A stretch of 64,000 bases of DNA from contig QXYC01000019.1 in assembly GCA_009887095.1 (NCBI GenBank), positions 1-64,000 on the forward strand. Direction: 5' to 3'. A program made the translations under genes and the position numbers. Within the stretch, counting starts at the first letter, position 1; each line of letters opens with the position of its first letter. The notes under the pieces were generated by a model. It did not search any database and was not told the DNA's origin. It was given only the letters and a program-made list of their open reading frames with translations. Positions 1 to 7,780 of the stretch are shown piece after piece. The DNA is from Candidatus Poseidoniales archaeon (GTDB lineage Archaea; Thermoplasmatota; Poseidoniia; Poseidoniales; Poseidoniaceae).

Positions 1-1
1 C

Positions 2-241
2 CCGGCATCTCGACGTACTTCGATTCAAAGTACGAAATCACGGAGTGAATCAAACCTCTTTCATGACAACATCGTCGGCGGAGCAATCCAGTCGCCTCAC
101 CCAATCGGAGGGGTTGCTTCGTCGGCACTCTGGTGGCTTTCTATGACTCAAATTAGACATCATCACCGTGGCGGAGTGGCTGATACGGCCCAACCGTTTG
201 AAAAAGACCTGCTTGCACGGCTGGCTGAGGGGATGCTATGA
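2..241 (+). CDS. C-terminal part of an unrecognised protein (5' end outside window)
   Basis: This frame is open from the window edge to a TGA at 239-241. The stop overlaps the next start as ATGA, the same junction seen between the next two genes, so I read it as the upstream member of the ABC transporter operon. Visible residues include WWLSMTQIRHHHRGGVAD and a charged end with QPFEKDLLARLAEG. I recognise no family; a substrate-binding protein would be the usual partner of a PhnCE-type transporter, but nothing here proves it. The first 48 bases also read plausibly in frame 1 (STYFDSKYEI, then a stop at 46-48), so either a gene boundary or a frameshift near position 45 is possible. Confidence 0.45.
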   Translation, partial: PASRRTSIQSTKSRSESNLFHDNIVGGAIQSPHPIGGVASSALWWLSMTQIRHHHRGGVADTAQPFEKDLLARLAEGML

Positions 242-924
242 GCAACGAGGCCATCCTTTCATTGAACGACCTTGTCATCGGCTATGGTGATCCACTTTCG
301 GAGCCAATATCTCTCGAGGTGAAACCCGGAGAAATTATTGCGATCCTCGGTCCGTCTGGTATTGGAAAAACAACCCTCATACGAACCATAGCAGGTCTTG
401 TTCGACCCCTCAGTGGCTCCTTTGACCTACATTTAGAACGCCGAGGTGGTCTTGGTTATATTCCTCAAAGACTGGGTCTTGTTCGACATGCAACCGTTGC
501 GCACAATGTCTCGTTAGGGGCTCGTGTGAACATACCATGGTCGAAGAAGATGTTCCAAGAGCGCAAAGAACGGACGTATGAGGCCATTCGCACGCTTGGG
601 ATCGAAGACAAGGCCACCGAACCTGTCCGGAGATTGTCTGGCGGTCAGCAACGTCGCGTCGCAACCGCTCGAACCCTTGCTCAACGCCCTCAATTGATGC
701 TCGCTGATGAATTCCTTGGCGAACTTGATCAGACCAATGTGGACATTGTCCTTGGTGCCGTGGGGGAACTGGTCGAAAATGGCACGGCCATCGTCATGGT
801 TGAACACCATGAAGACAATGCGAAGAATTTCGCAACTCGCATTTGGGAAATTAAGGAAAAACAATTCTACGATCTGACCATCGAAGAATGGATTGAACAG
901 ACCTCCAAGGGGGAAGAGGAATGA
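238..924 (+). CDS. ABC transporter ATPase, phosphonate/phosphate-type (PhnC-like)
   Basis: This is a 228-residue nucleotide-binding subunit of an importer. The Walker A motif GPSGIGKTT lies near residue 38, the ABC signature LSGGQQRR near residue 133, and Walker B LMLADEF with the following Asp-rich D-loop near residue 153. A switch histidine follows in VEHHED. It overlaps the upstream frame and the downstream permease by ATGA at both ends, so the three are translationally coupled. The permease is of PhnE type, so the substrate is probably a phosphonate or another phosphorus oxyanion, though related systems carry other solutes. The protein would sit on the cytoplasmic face of the membrane. 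Confidence 0.85.
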   Translation: MSNEAILSLNDLVIGYGDPLSEPISLEVKPGEIIAILGPSGIGKTTLIRTIAGLVRPLSGSFDLHLERRGGLGYIPQRLGLVRHATVAHNVSLGARVNIPWSKKMFQERKERTYEAIRTLGIEDKATEPVRRLSGGQQRRVATARTLAQRPQLMLADEFLGELDQTNVDIVLGAVGELVENGTAIVMVEHHEDNAKNFATRIWEIKEKQFYDLTIEEWIEQTSKGEEE

Positions 925-1787
925 AGTACCGTTTGTTTGGTATCCTGGTTGTTCTCTTTTTCTTAGCATGGCGCACGCTTGACGGTCTTGTCGAAGGCGA
1001 CTGGGGTCGTCTTGAAGGGGGCTTGTCCAACCTCGGCGTGTTCTTCCGTGAAAGCATGTGGCCGCCGAATTGGAGCGTGCTCGAAGCCCGCTCCTACCCT
1101 GTATGTGAAGAGGACATTGAATTCTTTTGTTCGGTTGGCTATCTCGGCATGATGGAGACGCTGAAAATTGCGTTTGTGTCAACCATCCTCGGATTCGTGG
1201 GTGCAATCTCCCTCTCCTCCCTTGCTGCTCGCAACTTGATGCCAATATGGGTCGCTGTACCTGTCCGTATCTTCCTCTCCGCAGTACGCAGTTTACCGAG
1301 CCTCATCTGGGCCATCCTCTTCGTGATTGTCATCGGCTTTGGTCCCCTTTCTGGGGTGTTGGCGATGACCTTCTACACGGTTGGCTACCTCGGTAAATTG
1401 CAGTACGAAGTGTTCGAAGGCATGGCCAACGATCCGCTTGAAGCTGGGCGGGCAATGGGCTTGAGCCGCCCAAGTATTTTGTTGAACATCGTGATTCCAG
1501 AAAATGGAAATCATCTCTTGAGTCAATTGATGTTCATGTTCGAATACAACGTTCGACATGGAACCGTCATCGGAATTGTGGGCGCTGGTGGGATTGGTTA
1601 CTACATCAGCACGTACCTGAAATTTTTACAATACGACAAGGTGTTTGCCTTGCTCATCTTGATTTTCATCGTTGTCGTTCTGATCGATTTGTTATCACTT
1701 GCCGTTCGTTCCTTCGTCAATGAAGAAGGCGATGTGCGAAAACCAACATGGTTGAACATGCTCATCCAAGCACGAAAGCAAGATTGA
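921..1787 (+). CDS. ABC transporter permease, PhnE-like
   Basis: This 288-residue polytopic membrane protein is the permease partner of the preceding ATPase. It starts with a hydrophobic segment (LFGILVVLFFLAW), has a periplasm-side loop with two cysteines (PVCEEDIEFFC), and then the PhnE-type core. That core includes AVRSLPSLIWAILFV, GPLSGVLAMTFYTVGYLGK and the conserved EAGRAMGLSRPS coupling region, followed by GIVGAGGIGYYIS. About six membrane spans are visible. The order ATPase-permease with overlapping ATGA is typical of phosphonate-type importers. The binding protein would have to be the truncated upstream gene or lie elsewhere. The substrate is inferred from family resemblance only. 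Confidence 0.85.
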   Translation: MKYRLFGILVVLFFLAWRTLDGLVEGDWGRLEGGLSNLGVFFRESMWPPNWSVLEARSYPVCEEDIEFFCSVGYLGMMETLKIAFVSTILGFVGAISLSSLAARNLMPIWVAVPVRIFLSAVRSLPSLIWAILFVIVIGFGPLSGVLAMTFYTVGYLGKLQYEVFEGMANDPLEAGRAMGLSRPSILLNIVIPENGNHLLSQLMFMFEYNVRHGTVIGIVGAGGIGYYISTYLKFLQYDKVFALLILIFIVVVLIDLLSLAVRSFVNEEGDVRKPTWLNMLIQARKQD

Positions 1788-1804
1788 GATTCAGAAGGCT
1801 GGCT

Positions 1805-2020
1805 TCACTCAGCTGCGATGTGCAAAGAGCCATCTTTGTAGAACACTTGAATCCGATCCGGGACCTTTCGGGTGAGCGCAGCAACCGCTTCGTAGACTTC
1901 GTCTTGCTTAACCTTGAACGAGCGCGCAGCCTTTGCCGTCGACCATGGCACATTTTCAAAATCAGACTGGCGAATCCATTCGAAGATACGTGCTTCAAGC
2001 TCACTCAGTTCTTCCGCCAT
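1805..2020 (-). CDS. Small winged-helix-like protein, 71 aa
   Basis: The protein is short, charged and soluble, beginning MAEELSELEARIFEWIRQSD. The middle part, WSTAKAARSFKVKQDEVYEA, has the helix-turn-helix pattern of a winged-helix domain, and the end (DRIQVFYKDGSLHIA) could form the wing. Codon use and the clean start near the stop of gpsA support a real gene, probably co-transcribed downstream of gpsA with a gap of about 65 nt. I recognise no named family. A small DNA-binding protein or an RNA polymerase-associated wing domain is possible. Confidence 0.6.
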   Translation of the reverse strand: MAEELSELEARIFEWIRQSDFENVPWSTAKAARSFKVKQDEVYEAVAALTRKVPDRIQVFYKDGSLHIAAE

Positions 2021-2085
2021 GGTGCGACCAAGGGCCCATAGACGAAAAGAACACCGATGGTCTGATGCTGCAAAAAAGAACTACT

Positions 2086-3084
2086 TCAGTGCAAAGCGAC
2101 CATGCGTCGGCAGCATTCTTCTGCGTCGATGTAGCCATCCAACAGTGTGTTCAGCGCCTTTGTGAATGGGATTTGAATTTGCAGTGCCTCAGCTCTTTCG
2201 CCGAACATACGTGCGGCTCGGACGCCTTCGGCAACCATGTGCATTTCCTCAAGGGCTTGTTCAAGTGTGAGACCTGTGCCCAATTTTTCACCCATTGATC
2301 TGTTCCGCCCATGAGGCGATGTAGCCGTCACATAGAGGTCGCCCAAACCAGCGGGGCCAAACGCCACTTCTGCCCGTGCGCCAAGTTTTGGAAGAAGGAG
2401 GCACCCTTCTTTGAATCCAGCCATGAAAATAGCAGCCTTTAGGTTGTCACCGCCGAGGCTACCAACTTGTTTGAGGCCGTCAACCAAGCCGCAAGCAAGC
2501 GCTACGACATTTTTGAACGCCCCCCACAGTTCAGCACCCGCTGGATCTGCAGCAGGATGGAGGATGAAGGTTTGAGTGGTTAATGTGGAGGCAAGGTGTT
2601 GCGCAACAGACACATCCTCGCTGGCAACGAGCGCCGTTGTCATTACGCCACCTGCTGCCTCAGGTGCGATGGTTGGGCCGGTGACCACAGCAAGTGGGTT
2701 GTTTTTCTCAGCAGCCTTCAGTTTTTCATGAATTGCTTGAGAGATGAGTTGGCTTCCCGGTGCGAGCCCCTTTGCTAGGTCCAACAAAACATGACCAGGC
2801 CTGAGGTGCGGAATGATTTGTTCCACGACATCGAGAATAACAGAGGATGGGACAGCAAGAACAACGATTTCAACGCCGTCGAGGGCTTCTTCGACATGCA
2901 TGGTTGCTTCCATCCCCTCAACTGGATGATCTGGAAGGTATTTTTCGTTCACACCATTCATGGTGATTGACTCGTACACTTCCTGTTCGATGGTCCATCC
3001 TTTGACATGATGTCCATCCGCCAACCACATTCGTGCAATCGCAGTGCCCCAATTTCCAAGTCCGAGAATTGCAATGTGTGCCAT
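2086..3084 (-). CDS. gpsA: NAD(P)-dependent sn-glycerol-3-phosphate dehydrogenase
   Basis: The enzyme reduces dihydroxyacetone phosphate to sn-glycerol-3-phosphate, the backbone precursor of bacterial-type phospholipids. The N-terminal Rossmann motif ILGLGNWGTAIARM is followed by VVLAVPS and the family motif LAKGL. The catalytic region contains GAFKNVVALACGLVDGL, and the C-terminal domain has FGPAGLGDLYVTATSPHGRN. These are hallmark GpsA blocks and the 332-residue length is normal. I chose the ATG at 3084 (MAHIAILGLG). An ATG at 3114 or 3093 would add a few residues without family support. Most Archaea use the unrelated G1P dehydrogenase, so this gene bears directly on lipid stereochemistry in the host. 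Confidence 0.93.
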   Translation of the reverse strand: MAHIAILGLGNWGTAIARMWLADGHHVKGWTIEQEVYESITMNGVNEKYLPDHPVEGMEATMHVEEALDGVEIVVLAVPSSVILDVVEQIIPHLRPGHVLLDLAKGLAPGSQLISQAIHEKLKAAEKNNPLAVVTGPTIAPEAAGGVMTTALVASEDVSVAQHLASTLTTQTFILHPAADPAGAELWGAFKNVVALACGLVDGLKQVGSLGGDNLKAAIFMAGFKEGCLLLPKLGARAEVAFGPAGLGDLYVTATSPHGRNRSMGEKLGTGLTLEQALEEMHMVAEGVRAARMFGERAEALQIQIPFTKALNTLLDGYIDAEECCRRMVALH

Positions 3085-3184
3085 GGTGAACATACCCAAC
3101 GCGGTCCACTTCATTTATCTTGATTCCCTCGATATTTGAAGCCACGACTGTGGTTTCCGAGGGTTGTGCAGAACAGCCGTTGAA

Positions 3185-4393
3185 TCAGAACAAGTCATCG
3201 TCTTCTTCTTCGAAGTCGAACACATCATCGTTTTTCTCTACGGTCTTTGCTTTTGCCTTGGATGCCTTCTTTGTCTTTTTCTTCGCCGGCTTTTCTTCCT
3301 TGGCAGGTGCTTCCTCAGAGGCAGCTTCCTGTTCAGATGCAGGTTTTTCTTCGGTTGCAGTGTCTGCAGGTTTTGCAGTTGGTTGAGCGTTAGGTCGGAG
3401 GGCTGCTTGTTGTGCTTCCTTGGCGGCGAGTGCAGCCGGCGTGGTTCCTGTTTGAGCCGCCAAAGCACGTCGACGGTTCTCTCGGGCCTTGCGTTCGAGT
3501 TGACGATGTCGTGATTTTTCGATGCTTTGGAGCATGTACATGGCGTCGTGTTCAAGCAACGGCGAGTCGGAGATGAGGGTGATGTCCAACCATCCGCCGT
3601 CTTCAACAATGAATTCTGCCAGTGGTTCGAAGTTCAAATCCGATTTCTTGATCTGGGTGTAATGCATTGCGTTGCCAGTTCGGTGTTCCACACCGGAGAA
3701 GTGACAGTAGAATTCCTTGGTTCCAATTGTTTCTCGAACTTGATCAAACAATTCTCCGTAGTCTTCCGAGGTTCGCATTTTACCGTGGCCTCGTGCGTGG
3801 ATGTGAGCGATGTTGAGCACAGGGATGGTGCCTTCGACGTGGTTCACCACTTCGAGGACTTCTTCGAGGCTGCCCCACAATTCTTGGCGGCCAGATGTCT
3901 CGATACCAATCTTGGATGGTGTTCCATCTTTGATCCAAGGGAATACAGGGAATTCGTCTTCATCATCATGCCAAATCTCAGCAACTCGATCCACAACGCC
4001 TGCGAACACATTGGCCACTTGTTCATTCGCTGCCGAGCCTGGGCTCATGCCGCCGTAGTGTCCTGCGTGGAGGGTGATGTGGCGAGCATTGATGGTTCGA
4101 GCGGCTTGGAGCGTTGATTCGATCTTGGCAAGGGAGCGGCCTCGCTCAACTCGATTGCCGAGCAATTCAGAGTAGTAAGGACCGTGAATGTTCATTTCAA
4201 ATTCGGTCTTGTTGGCCAAGACACCTGCTTGCCAGTATTGTTCAAAGTGGTTTGGGGCCACCATGCGAACGGTTTGAACTTCCATTGTTTCAAGTCCAAG
4301 AGAGATGATGTCGTCCATTCCTTCGACGATTGTACGCCCTTTGCATGACAATGGCACGCCTGCGGGTCCGAGTTTTACTGGCATATTTGGCAT
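3185..4393 (-). CDS. Endonuclease IV-like TIM-barrel protein with a charged tail
   Basis: Residues 1 to about 290 form an AP-endonuclease-2 / xylose-isomerase-like barrel. Likely metal ligands are visible in EMNIHGPYY, ITLHAGHYGG, KIGIETSG, NIAHIHARGHG and YCHFSGVEH, as expected for a trinuclear zinc endonuclease IV acting on abasic sites. After about residue 300 comes a low-complexity tail rich in Ala, Lys and Glu, ending in the acidic run FDFEEEDDDLF. That tail is absent from ordinary endonuclease IV of about 280 residues. The start at 4393 has an alternative ATG three codons downstream. The gene is divergent from ribB across about 110 bp. Confidence 0.8.
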   Translation of the reverse strand: MPNMPVKLGPAGVPLSCKGRTIVEGMDDIISLGLETMEVQTVRMVAPNHFEQYWQAGVLANKTEFEMNIHGPYYSELLGNRVERGRSLAKIESTLQAARTINARHITLHAGHYGGMSPGSAANEQVANVFAGVVDRVAEIWHDDEDEFPVFPWIKDGTPSKIGIETSGRQELWGSLEEVLEVVNHVEGTIPVLNIAHIHARGHGKMRTSEDYGELFDQVRETIGTKEFYCHFSGVEHRTGNAMHYTQIKKSDLNFEPLAEFIVEDGGWLDITLISDSPLLEHDAMYMLQSIEKSRHRQLERKARENRRRALAAQTGTTPAALAAKEAQQAALRPNAQPTAKPADTATEEKPASEQEAASEEAPAKEEKPAKKKTKKASKAKAKTVEKNDDVFDFEEEDDDLF

Positions 4394-4449
4394 CCCCGCA
4401 GGTTCAAGCCAAGGGACATCCTATGATAATCCCTTTCCGTTGGCTGTCC

Positions 4450-4470
4450 GCAAAATCATGTGATTTTTGC
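4450..4470 (+). repeat. Imperfect inverted repeat upstream of ribB
   Basis: The arms GCAAAATCA and TGATTTTTGC pair around a two-base centre with one extra T. The element lies in the divergent spacer between the endonuclease IV-like gene and the riboflavin operon, about 34 nt before the ribB start. It could be an operator for a riboflavin-responsive regulator or a chance AT-rich palindrome. It does not look like an FMN riboswitch. Confidence 0.35.
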
Positions 4471-4503
4471 GCTTCTGCTAATGGTGAATGCATACGACCC
4501 TTC

Positions 4504-5238
4504 ATGAACTCCTCCCGTACGCCATCAACCATGGACAGCGGAGTGCAAGCTGCGGTAGATGCGTTCAAAAACGGTCGACCTGTCTGCCTTTTTGACTCAG
4601 AAAAGCGTGAAGGAGAAACCGATCTTTTATTTCCAGGTCAGTGCGCCGAGCCGAAAACTATGAGGCAACTCCGCTTGGACTGCGGTGGTTTGCTGTTTTT
4701 GGCAATTGGTCACGATGTTGGCGAGCGTTTTTCGCTCCCTTTCCTGCAAGATCTTCACACGCACCCAGCCCTTGTCCAAGAGCACAGCGTTCTCACTCAA
4801 CTCGTTACGAACGACCTACGCTATGATGCCCGCTCAGCCTTCACCCTCTCCCTCAACCATCGGGATACCTACACGGGCATTACCGACCATGACCGTGCCT
4901 TAACCACTCGGCGCTTTGCAGAACTCACGGAAGAATTGATTCAAGCAGAAATCAGTGGTGAGGTCGCTCAAATCGCCCTCGGTAAAGAATTCAGGACGCC
5001 AGGCCACATACCAGTGTGCAGAGAGACTGAAGGCGGCCTTGCTCGAAGGCAAGGGCACACAGAACTCGCAGTTGGACTCGCTCGACTCGCTGGCATGACC
5101 CCCGTTGTTATCGGCGCTGAGATGTTGCAACCAGATGGCGACCAAGCCCTGTCGGTCAGCGACGCTCGTGCGTGGGCGAAGGAGCGAGGCATTCCTTTCC
5201 TTGAAGGGGCCCAACTCATCGAAGCCTTGGAGATTTGA
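4504..5238 (+). CDS. ribB: 3,4-dihydroxy-2-butanone 4-phosphate synthase
   Basis: RibB converts ribulose 5-phosphate to formate and the four-carbon unit of riboflavin. Key blocks are present in order: SEKREGETDLLF (acidic metal-binding loop), YTGITDHDRALT (compare the usual TGIS-x-x-DRA-T), and PGHIPVCRETEGGLARRQGH with TELAVGLARLAGM. The length of 244 residues is normal. I used the ATG at 4504; an ATG at 4531 (MDSGVQAAV) is nearly as good. Longer upstream extensions run into the divergent neighbour and are unlikely. This is the first gene of a riboflavin/FAD operon with ribL, ribE and ribH. Confidence 0.9.
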   Translation: MNSSRTPSTMDSGVQAAVDAFKNGRPVCLFDSEKREGETDLLFPGQCAEPKTMRQLRLDCGGLLFLAIGHDVGERFSLPFLQDLHTHPALVQEHSVLTQLVTNDLRYDARSAFTLSLNHRDTYTGITDHDRALTTRRFAELTEELIQAEISGEVAQIALGKEFRTPGHIPVCRETEGGLARRQGHTELAVGLARLAGMTPVVIGAEMLQPDGDQALSVSDARAWAKERGIPFLEGAQLIEALEI

Positions 5239-5290
5239 AACGGCCGGTAGAACCTTGAGCAAGACCGGATTGTCAAGATTAGGTGGGGTT

Positions 5291-5731
5291 ATGAAGCGCG
5301 TGATGGCTGTTGGTGTGTTTGACCTCCTGCATGCGGGTCACCTGCATTACATGGAACAGGCCAAAGCCCTCGGCGACCATCTCACGGTTGTCGTGGCCCA
5401 CGACGATACGGTTCGCAAGCGAAAGCATGAGCCGGTTACCGGACAAGACCTCCGACTGCGCATGGTTCAAGGCCTGAAACCAGTTGACCACGCCGTGGTT
5501 GGAAACCCTCCTAATATGCCGATTTTCGACATTCTTCCAATCATCAATCCCGATATCATTGCGCTGGGCTATGATCAAGAACATGCAGAGGATCGAATTC
5601 GCATCCAGCTCAATGAACTTGGTTACGAACACATCGAGGTGACACGTGTCGAAGGCCTGTCTGAAGATTTGGACGGGACTCGCAAGATCATCGCTCGTAT
5701 ATTGGAACGGGCGGCAGGAAAGGAGGCTTGA
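5291..5731 (+). CDS. ribL: FAD synthetase, archaeal cytidylyltransferase-like (RibL)
   Basis: The protein of 146 residues begins MKRVMAVGVFDLLHAGHLHY. The HAGH sequence is the HxGH nucleotide-binding signature of the cytidylyltransferase fold, and GTRKII near the C terminus matches the second nucleotide-binding block. In archaea this family transfers AMP to FMN to make FAD. Its position between ribB and ribE supports that role over glycerol-3-phosphate cytidylyltransferase, which has similar motifs. The start at 5291 follows a GGTGG sequence. An upstream open stretch overlaps ribB and is not needed. The spacing to ribE is two bases. Confidence 0.85.
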   Translation: MKRVMAVGVFDLLHAGHLHYMEQAKALGDHLTVVVAHDDTVRKRKHEPVTGQDLRLRMVQGLKPVDHAVVGNPPNMPIFDILPIINPDIIALGYDQEHAEDRIRIQLNELGYEHIEVTRVEGLSEDLDGTRKIIARILERAAGKEA

Positions 5732-5733
5732 CC

Positions 5734-6336
5734 ATGTTTACCGGAATTGTGCAAGGCAAAGGGACGCTTGTCAACCTGGTAAAAGGTGAGCATGTTCATA
5801 CACTGACCGTGCAACTTCCGGATGCCTCTGGTTTGCTTCGAGGTGCAAGCGTGGCGCTCAATGGCGTGTGCTTGACCGCAACAGACATTTCCGAAACGGG
5901 GGTCGCTTTCGATGTCATTCCAGAAACCTTGCAACGAACCACCCTTGGAACCCTCGAAGTTGGCGACGAAGTCAATGTTGAACGCTCGCTAAAAATGGGT
6001 GATGAACTCGGTGGCCATCTTCTCTCAGGTCATATCATGGATGTGGCTTTAATTGAGGATGTTGCCCATGTTGGGGGTGGCGTCGACCTCAAATTCAATG
6101 CACCCGCTTCCTTGATGAAATACATCCACGAAAAGGGATACATCGGCTTGAACGGAGCTTCGCTTACCATCGGTGAAGTCAGCGGTCAATCGTTCAACAT
6201 TCATTTGATTCCTGAAACGCTTCGTTTGACGACGTTTGGCACTTCCTCCAAAGGGGATATTGTGAACGTCGAAATTGATTCAATGACGCAGACAGTGGTG
6301 GCCACTGTTGAGCGGATGATGGGGCAGAATACCTGA
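5734..6336 (+). CDS. ribE: Riboflavin synthase, bacterial alpha-chain type
   Basis: The start MFTGIVQGKG is the invariant N terminus of bacterial and eukaryotic riboflavin synthase. Two lumazine-binding barrels are visible as an internal duplication: LNGVCLTA with VIPETLQRTTLG in the first, and LNGASLTI with LIPETLRLTTFG in the second. The enzyme dismutates two lumazines into riboflavin. Its 200 residues are standard. The TTG at 5728 overlaps the ribL stop and would add only two residues, so the ATG at 5734 is preferred. Many archaea use an unrelated riboflavin synthase, so a bacterial-type enzyme beside archaeal RibL gives a mixed operon. Confidence 0.95.
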   Translation: MFTGIVQGKGTLVNLVKGEHVHTLTVQLPDASGLLRGASVALNGVCLTATDISETGVAFDVIPETLQRTTLGTLEVGDEVNVERSLKMGDELGGHLLSGHIMDVALIEDVAHVGGGVDLKFNAPASLMKYIHEKGYIGLNGASLTIGEVSGQSFNIHLIPETLRLTTFGTSSKGDIVNVEIDSMTQTVVATVERMMGQNT

Positions 6337-6341
6337 GGTGA
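6335..6341 (+). promoter_or_regulatory. Shine-Dalgarno sequence for ribH
   Basis: GAGGTGA overlaps the ribE stop codon and lies five bases ahead of a GTG at 6347. It argues for that GTG rather than the GTG at 6338, which sits inside the SD itself. The same GAGGTGA element precedes several other internal operon genes here, at 37631, 38957 and 63040. Confidence 0.6.
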
Positions 6342-6346
6342 CAAGA

Positions 6347-6736
6347 GTGGGAAAAAGCATAGGCATCGTATGTGGTTCATTTCACAAGACAGAAGTTGAG
6401 CAAATGCTTGCGTTCGCTACTGATGAAGCAACAAAACTTGGCATGAACATCGGTCCAGTGGTATGGGTTCCAGGGGCAATGGAGGTACCACTTGCAATCG
6501 ACCGACTTCTGTCAAACGAAGAAGTGGAGGGCGCTGCTTGCTTGGGGATCATCGAAAAAGGTCAAACTCAGCATGGACTTGCAATGGGACAAGCAGTCAT
6601 CAAAACCCTCATCGATTTACAACTCAAGTACAACAAACCAGTTGGCCTTGGGATCATCGGGCCTGGTGCAGAACCTCGCCACATCGCTCCTCGAATCGAA
6701 CCTCATGCACGAGCGGCCATTAGTGCCCTTGTTTGA
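6347..6736 (+). CDS. ribH: 6,7-dimethyl-8-ribityllumazine synthase
   Basis: RibH condenses the pyrimidine intermediate with dihydroxybutanone phosphate to make the lumazine used by RibE. The visible order is IGIVCGSFHKTEVEQML, WVPGAMEVPLAIDRLL, then LGIIEKGQTQHGLAMGQAV, where the histidine is the expected catalytic base, and VGLGIIGPGAEP. The 129-residue length suits the archaeal short form. I chose the GTG at 6347 because of the SD at 6335-6341; a GTG at 6338 would add three residues. It ends the ribB-ribL-ribE-ribH operon. Confidence 0.88.
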   Translation: MGKSIGIVCGSFHKTEVEQMLAFATDEATKLGMNIGPVVWVPGAMEVPLAIDRLLSNEEVEGAACLGIIEKGQTQHGLAMGQAVIKTLIDLQLKYNKPVGLGIIGPGAEPRHIAPRIEPHARAAISALV

Positions 6737-6808
6737 GTTGGATGCTGCCAAAGGTCACGGGCGAACCTTCAAACACCCCCTTGCGCCAAGGGTGAGATGG
6801 AGAAGACC

Positions 6809-7738
6809 ATGTCCGAAGTGCACAATGTCATCATCATCGGCTCAGGCCCAGCAGGATACACAGCAGGCCTTTACGCAGCCCGAGCCATGCTCAAACCACT
6901 CATGTTTGCAGGTTACTTATCCGGTGGTCAGTTGATGCTTACTTCCGACATTGAGAACTTCCCAGGCTACCCAAAGGGCATCGGAGGACCTGAGATGATG
7001 ATGGAACTTCGAGAACAAGCTGAGCGATTCGGTTTGGAAATTCATGACCAAAATGTGGAGTCTGTCGACCTTTCCGAACGGCCGTACAAAGTGGTTGTCG
7101 AGGGTGAAACATTCCTCGCTCACTCATTGATTGTCTGCACTGGTGCTGAATCCATTTGGCTCAACAAGCCTGGCGAAGAGGCACAAAAGGGCCGCGGCAT
7201 CTCGACTTGCGCCACATGCGATGGAGCTTTCTTCCGTGATGAAGAAGTCATGGTGGTCGGCGGCGGCGATTCCGCTTGTGAAGAGGCGACCTTCCTCACC
7301 CGGTTTGCTTCCAAAGTGACCCTTGTGCACCGAAGGGATGTGTTCAAAGCCTCCACGATTATGTACGAAAGGGCTGCAAACCACGAAAAAATCGAAATCA
7401 AAACCTTCCGTCAGGTGCAATCCTGGCTGTCGGATGAAAAAGGGTTGACCGGTGCAGTTCTCGAAGATCCACGTGATGGGAGTACCGAGACCATTTCAGT
7501 CACAGGTGCGTTCATTGCGATCGGCCACAAACCAATCACTGGCTTCCTCGGCGGTCAAGTCGAAACCGATGGCGAAGGATATATTGTCCACAAGCAGCAC
7601 ACGATGACTTCTGTTGAGGGTGTCTTTGCAGCAGGTGACGTGGTTGACACACGATACAAGCAAGCCATCACAGCAGCAGGTATGGGCTGCCAAGCCGCTA
7701 TGGATGTTGAGAAGTGGCTCGAAGACAACCATCTCTAA
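6809..7738 (+). CDS. trxB: Thioredoxin reductase-like flavoprotein
   Basis: This pyridine nucleotide-disulphide oxidoreductase would pass electrons from NAD(P)H through FAD to a CxxC pair and on to thioredoxin. The FAD-binding motif IIGSGPAGYTAGLYAA is at the N terminus. The redox-active pair is in STCATCDGAFF near residue 135. The NAD(P) site is MVVGGGDSACEEATFL and the second FAD motif is GVFAAGDVVDTRYKQAITAAG. Length 309 is typical of low-molecular-weight TrxB. I take the ATG at 6809, preceded by GGAG; the ATG at 6797 adds four residues. A flavoenzyme directly after the riboflavin operon may be coincidence. Confidence 0.92.
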   Translation: MSEVHNVIIIGSGPAGYTAGLYAARAMLKPLMFAGYLSGGQLMLTSDIENFPGYPKGIGGPEMMMELREQAERFGLEIHDQNVESVDLSERPYKVVVEGETFLAHSLIVCTGAESIWLNKPGEEAQKGRGISTCATCDGAFFRDEEVMVVGGGDSACEEATFLTRFASKVTLVHRRDVFKASTIMYERAANHEKIEIKTFRQVQSWLSDEKGLTGAVLEDPRDGSTETISVTGAFIAIGHKPITGFLGGQVETDGEGYIVHKQHTMTSVEGVFAAGDVVDTRYKQAITAAGMGCQAAMDVEKWLEDNHL

Positions 7739-7751
7739 AGTCGCAGTTCAA

Positions 7752-7758
7752 TTTATTG
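7752..7758 (+). promoter_or_regulatory. TATA box, predicted leaderless promoter
   Basis: TTTATTG is centred about 26 nt upstream of the ATG at 7781. This is the distance expected between an archaeal TATA box and a transcription start that coincides with the start codon. Confidence 0.45.
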
Positions 7759-7780
7759 CTTGTTACCCACTGCGAGGTGC

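Noticed and set aside
160-190. Sequence resembling the 5' half of a tRNA-Leu/Ser (GGCGGAGTGGCTGA)
   Set aside because: No matching T-arm or acceptor 3' strand follows within 60 nt, and the stretch lies in an open reading frame.
514-1245. Long minus-strand open frame (243 codons) opposite the ABC transporter genes
   Set aside because: It covers two clear plus-strand genes with canonical motifs and an ATGA junction, and its product is Arg/Ser/Cys-rich without family features.
4394-4503. Possible FMN riboswitch ahead of ribB
   Set aside because: The spacer is only 110 bp and has none of the conserved multi-stem features of the RFN element; only a simple imperfect palindrome is present.
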